Assembly: GCA_947184155.2 (NCBI GenBank)
Contig: CAMXCT020006751.1
Location: 160,001-224,000 of the forward strand
Origin: Cladocopium goreaui
Lineage: Eukaryota > Sar > Dinophyceae > Suessiales > Symbiodiniaceae
Length of the DNA stretch: 64,000 nt
Reading direction: 5' to 3'
The notes under the pieces were generated by a model. That model made no database searches, had not been told where the DNA came from, and saw nothing but the letters and a program-made list of their open reading frames with translations. Shown here piece by piece: positions 62,474 to 64,000 of the stretch. Position numbers and translations under genes: made by a program. The number at the start of each line of letters is the position of its first letter. The first letter of the stretch is position 1.

Positions 62474-63650
62474 ATGACTCCTGCTGAAGATATGGCTACT
62501 CCTGCTGAAGATACTCTTGCGAGAGAGATCGAAGCTGACATGGACAGGCACGTGGAGGAGGCCAAAGCAGCATCCGCTCTGGAACCTCCAGCGGACGCGG
62601 CGGCGGCAACGCCAGCTGACGCCGCTGTGGATACTCCTGCGCATGACACTGCCACATGTGCAAAGTGCAAGACAGAAGGCAAGGTCGATGAGATGATTTC
62701 GCGACCGAGTTTTCGCGTCGAGCTGAGGCACATTTGCCGTCCTTGCAATGCTGTCGCGACGCAATTCCAGCGAAAAGGCGTGCAGCTGACGGAGCTTCTG
62801 AGCGAAGAGTCAATGGTTGCATTCTTCTCAGAATGTGCGTTGGAGAAGAAGAACGCGGAGGATGGCAGGCTGTTGTTCTCGCGCGCGCGCGATGCTGAAG
62901 AAATGCATGGTGCAGGAGGTGCGCCGCGAGAAGCGTGACGGATATGCAGGTGAATGGCAACCTTTGACGTACTGGGAATTGAAAGGCTATGATACTGAGC
63001 GCATCAAGGCAACCTGTCCCATGGAAGAACACAGTGCTTTGGGAGAGACTTACAAGGTGTCCATCCACACTGAGTCAGATGAGACGCTGCACGCGCAGGC
63101 TGAGCAGCGCATCACGCAGATGGAGTCTGATGCCCAGCAACGCCGGCTGGCGGCAGCATCTGCGCCGGGCGTGCCTGCCTTGGAGCTCGAGGAGGCTATG
63201 GAGGCGCCTGCTGCAGCTTCGAAGGGCAAGCGCAAGGGACCGCTCACGGAAGAAGAGAAGCAAGAGAGGAAGCGTCTTAAGACGCTGGCAAAACAGCGCG
63301 AAACAGAACGCAAGGTTGCCACAGCAGCAGCTGCCAAGCTGCTGCCCTCTCTGAAGACGTGCCTGGAGAAATTGGAGACGAAGCTGGGCGGCCTCGATCA
63401 TGACACATTACCACCAGCTACACTGGAGCAAGCAGTGAATGCGGTGGAAGTGCTGACGGAAACCATTGCCGGAGCTACCAAGCTGCTCAACGCCGCTGCC
63501 ACCGGCAAGGCTGGCGACGCAGTCGATGTGGACTGGAAGAAAGAAAAAGATCTGCAGAGTCGCATGAAGGACGGCCACGCAGCGCACAAAGCTCTGGTGG
63601 ACTTCGCGCGCTGCCAAAGCGCGAAGCCCAAGGTTCGCAGCAAGAAGTGA
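62474..63650 (+). pseudogene. CxxC zinc protein with frame change, about 390 residues
   Basis: The ATG at 62474 starts MTPAEDMATPAEDTLAREIE. A two-CxxC group (TCAKCKTEG...HICRPCNAV) follows near residues 60-95. The frame is open to 62938, but the continuing homologous-looking sequence (MLKKCMVQEVRREKRDGY, then YWELKGYDTERIKATCP) is in the +1 frame, which runs to 63650. The change falls in the CG run CTCGCGCGCGCGCGATGC at about 62878-62893, so a two-base slip explains it. The second half ends in a Lys/Ala coiled coil and a basic AKPKVRSKK tail. The WELKGYD block recurs in many dinoflagellate repeat proteins. Function is unknown. Confidence 0.6.
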
Positions 63651-64000
63651 AATGGGTCGCATGCGTGCGATCCGTGCCGTTGGAGCGTTATGACGCTCTA
63701 TCCGCAATTAATTTGCTGCCATAATTCGTTCTCATATATACGGTCACTGCAGTTGGCTGTGATCCGTTAGCACCCCTGAGGAAAAATGCGCTTTCTCTTT
63801 CTTCGAGTCAAACGAGCAACACTTGTTTCATGGAAAAATATATATGTATATAATATATAGTGTTAAAATGTATATAGATTGAATACATTCATATATACAA
63901 AAAATAAAAACAAAGAAATAAAAACAGAAATAAAAGAAAGAAATAAATAAATCAATAAAGAAATGAAAAGCATATATATATATATATGTTTGGTGTATGC
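63651..64000. other. 3' spacer with AT and A-rich simple repeats
   Basis: (TA)n runs at about 63838-63860 and 63970-63988, with an AAATAAA-rich stretch at 63898-63970. No gene is seen before the window ends. Confidence 0.7.

Overview
The window looks like nuclear DNA of a dinoflagellate, most likely a Symbiodiniaceae-type alga. This rests on several kinds of evidence. Every supported coding region between 26.7 and 63.7 kb lies on the + strand. Introns with GA-AG, GC-AG and GT-AG borders can be placed so that reading frames join in phase. The gag-pol genes are of the Ty1/copia type with paired CCCH fingers. Proteins carry alanine-rich KRPAA segments followed by a compact Cys cluster, and a short CCCTAAA telomere-like tract is present. 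The species cannot be fixed from this sequence alone, and no ordinary housekeeping gene was recognised.

Region 1 (1-26.7 kb) is AT-rich and has no supported gene. It holds at least seven families of short inverted-repeat elements (MITE-like, about 80-140 bp), AT-rich microsatellites, and a 2.7-kb block of about 80 copies of a 33-bp minisatellite.

Region 2 (26.7-28.47 kb) holds a candidate tRNA primer-binding site and the 5' part of a copia-type gag gene.

Region 3 (28,471-42,313) is the most striking part. It is a 13.8-kb block bounded by 72-bp terminal inverted repeats with one mismatch. It carries a transposase-like gene with DUF7869-type motifs whose exons end in a KRPAA segment and a Cys cluster. 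It also carries a 178-residue gene, a Ser/Ala-rich gene, and a three-exon gene of about 1,155 residues. The rest is minisatellites, a GC-rich giant hairpin and a private family of short hairpins. I interpret it as a large multi-gene DNA transposon, possibly not described before. The Gag fragments on its two sides appear to cover the same part of Gag, so it does not simply interrupt one gene.

Region 4 (42.3-57.3 kb) is one long coding tract of about 5,000 residues with no stop codons, only four frame changes. In order it encodes Gag (two CCCH fingers), protease, integrase, reverse transcriptase and RNase H. It continues far past the normal end of a copia polyprotein. The extension holds a Pro-Cys domain, possibly methyltransferase-like, a zinc ribbon, a CCHC zinc knuckle, and a domain with all the landmarks of Tpt1/KptA RNA 2'-phosphotransferase.

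Region 5 (57.3-64 kb) holds four more + strand genes typical of dinoflagellate repeat-associated proteins: a KRPAA/Cys-cluster protein, a small gene with a frame change, a C2H2-like zinc-finger/coiled-coil protein with internal repeats, and a two-CxxC protein with a frame change in a CG run. Repeat arrays separate them.
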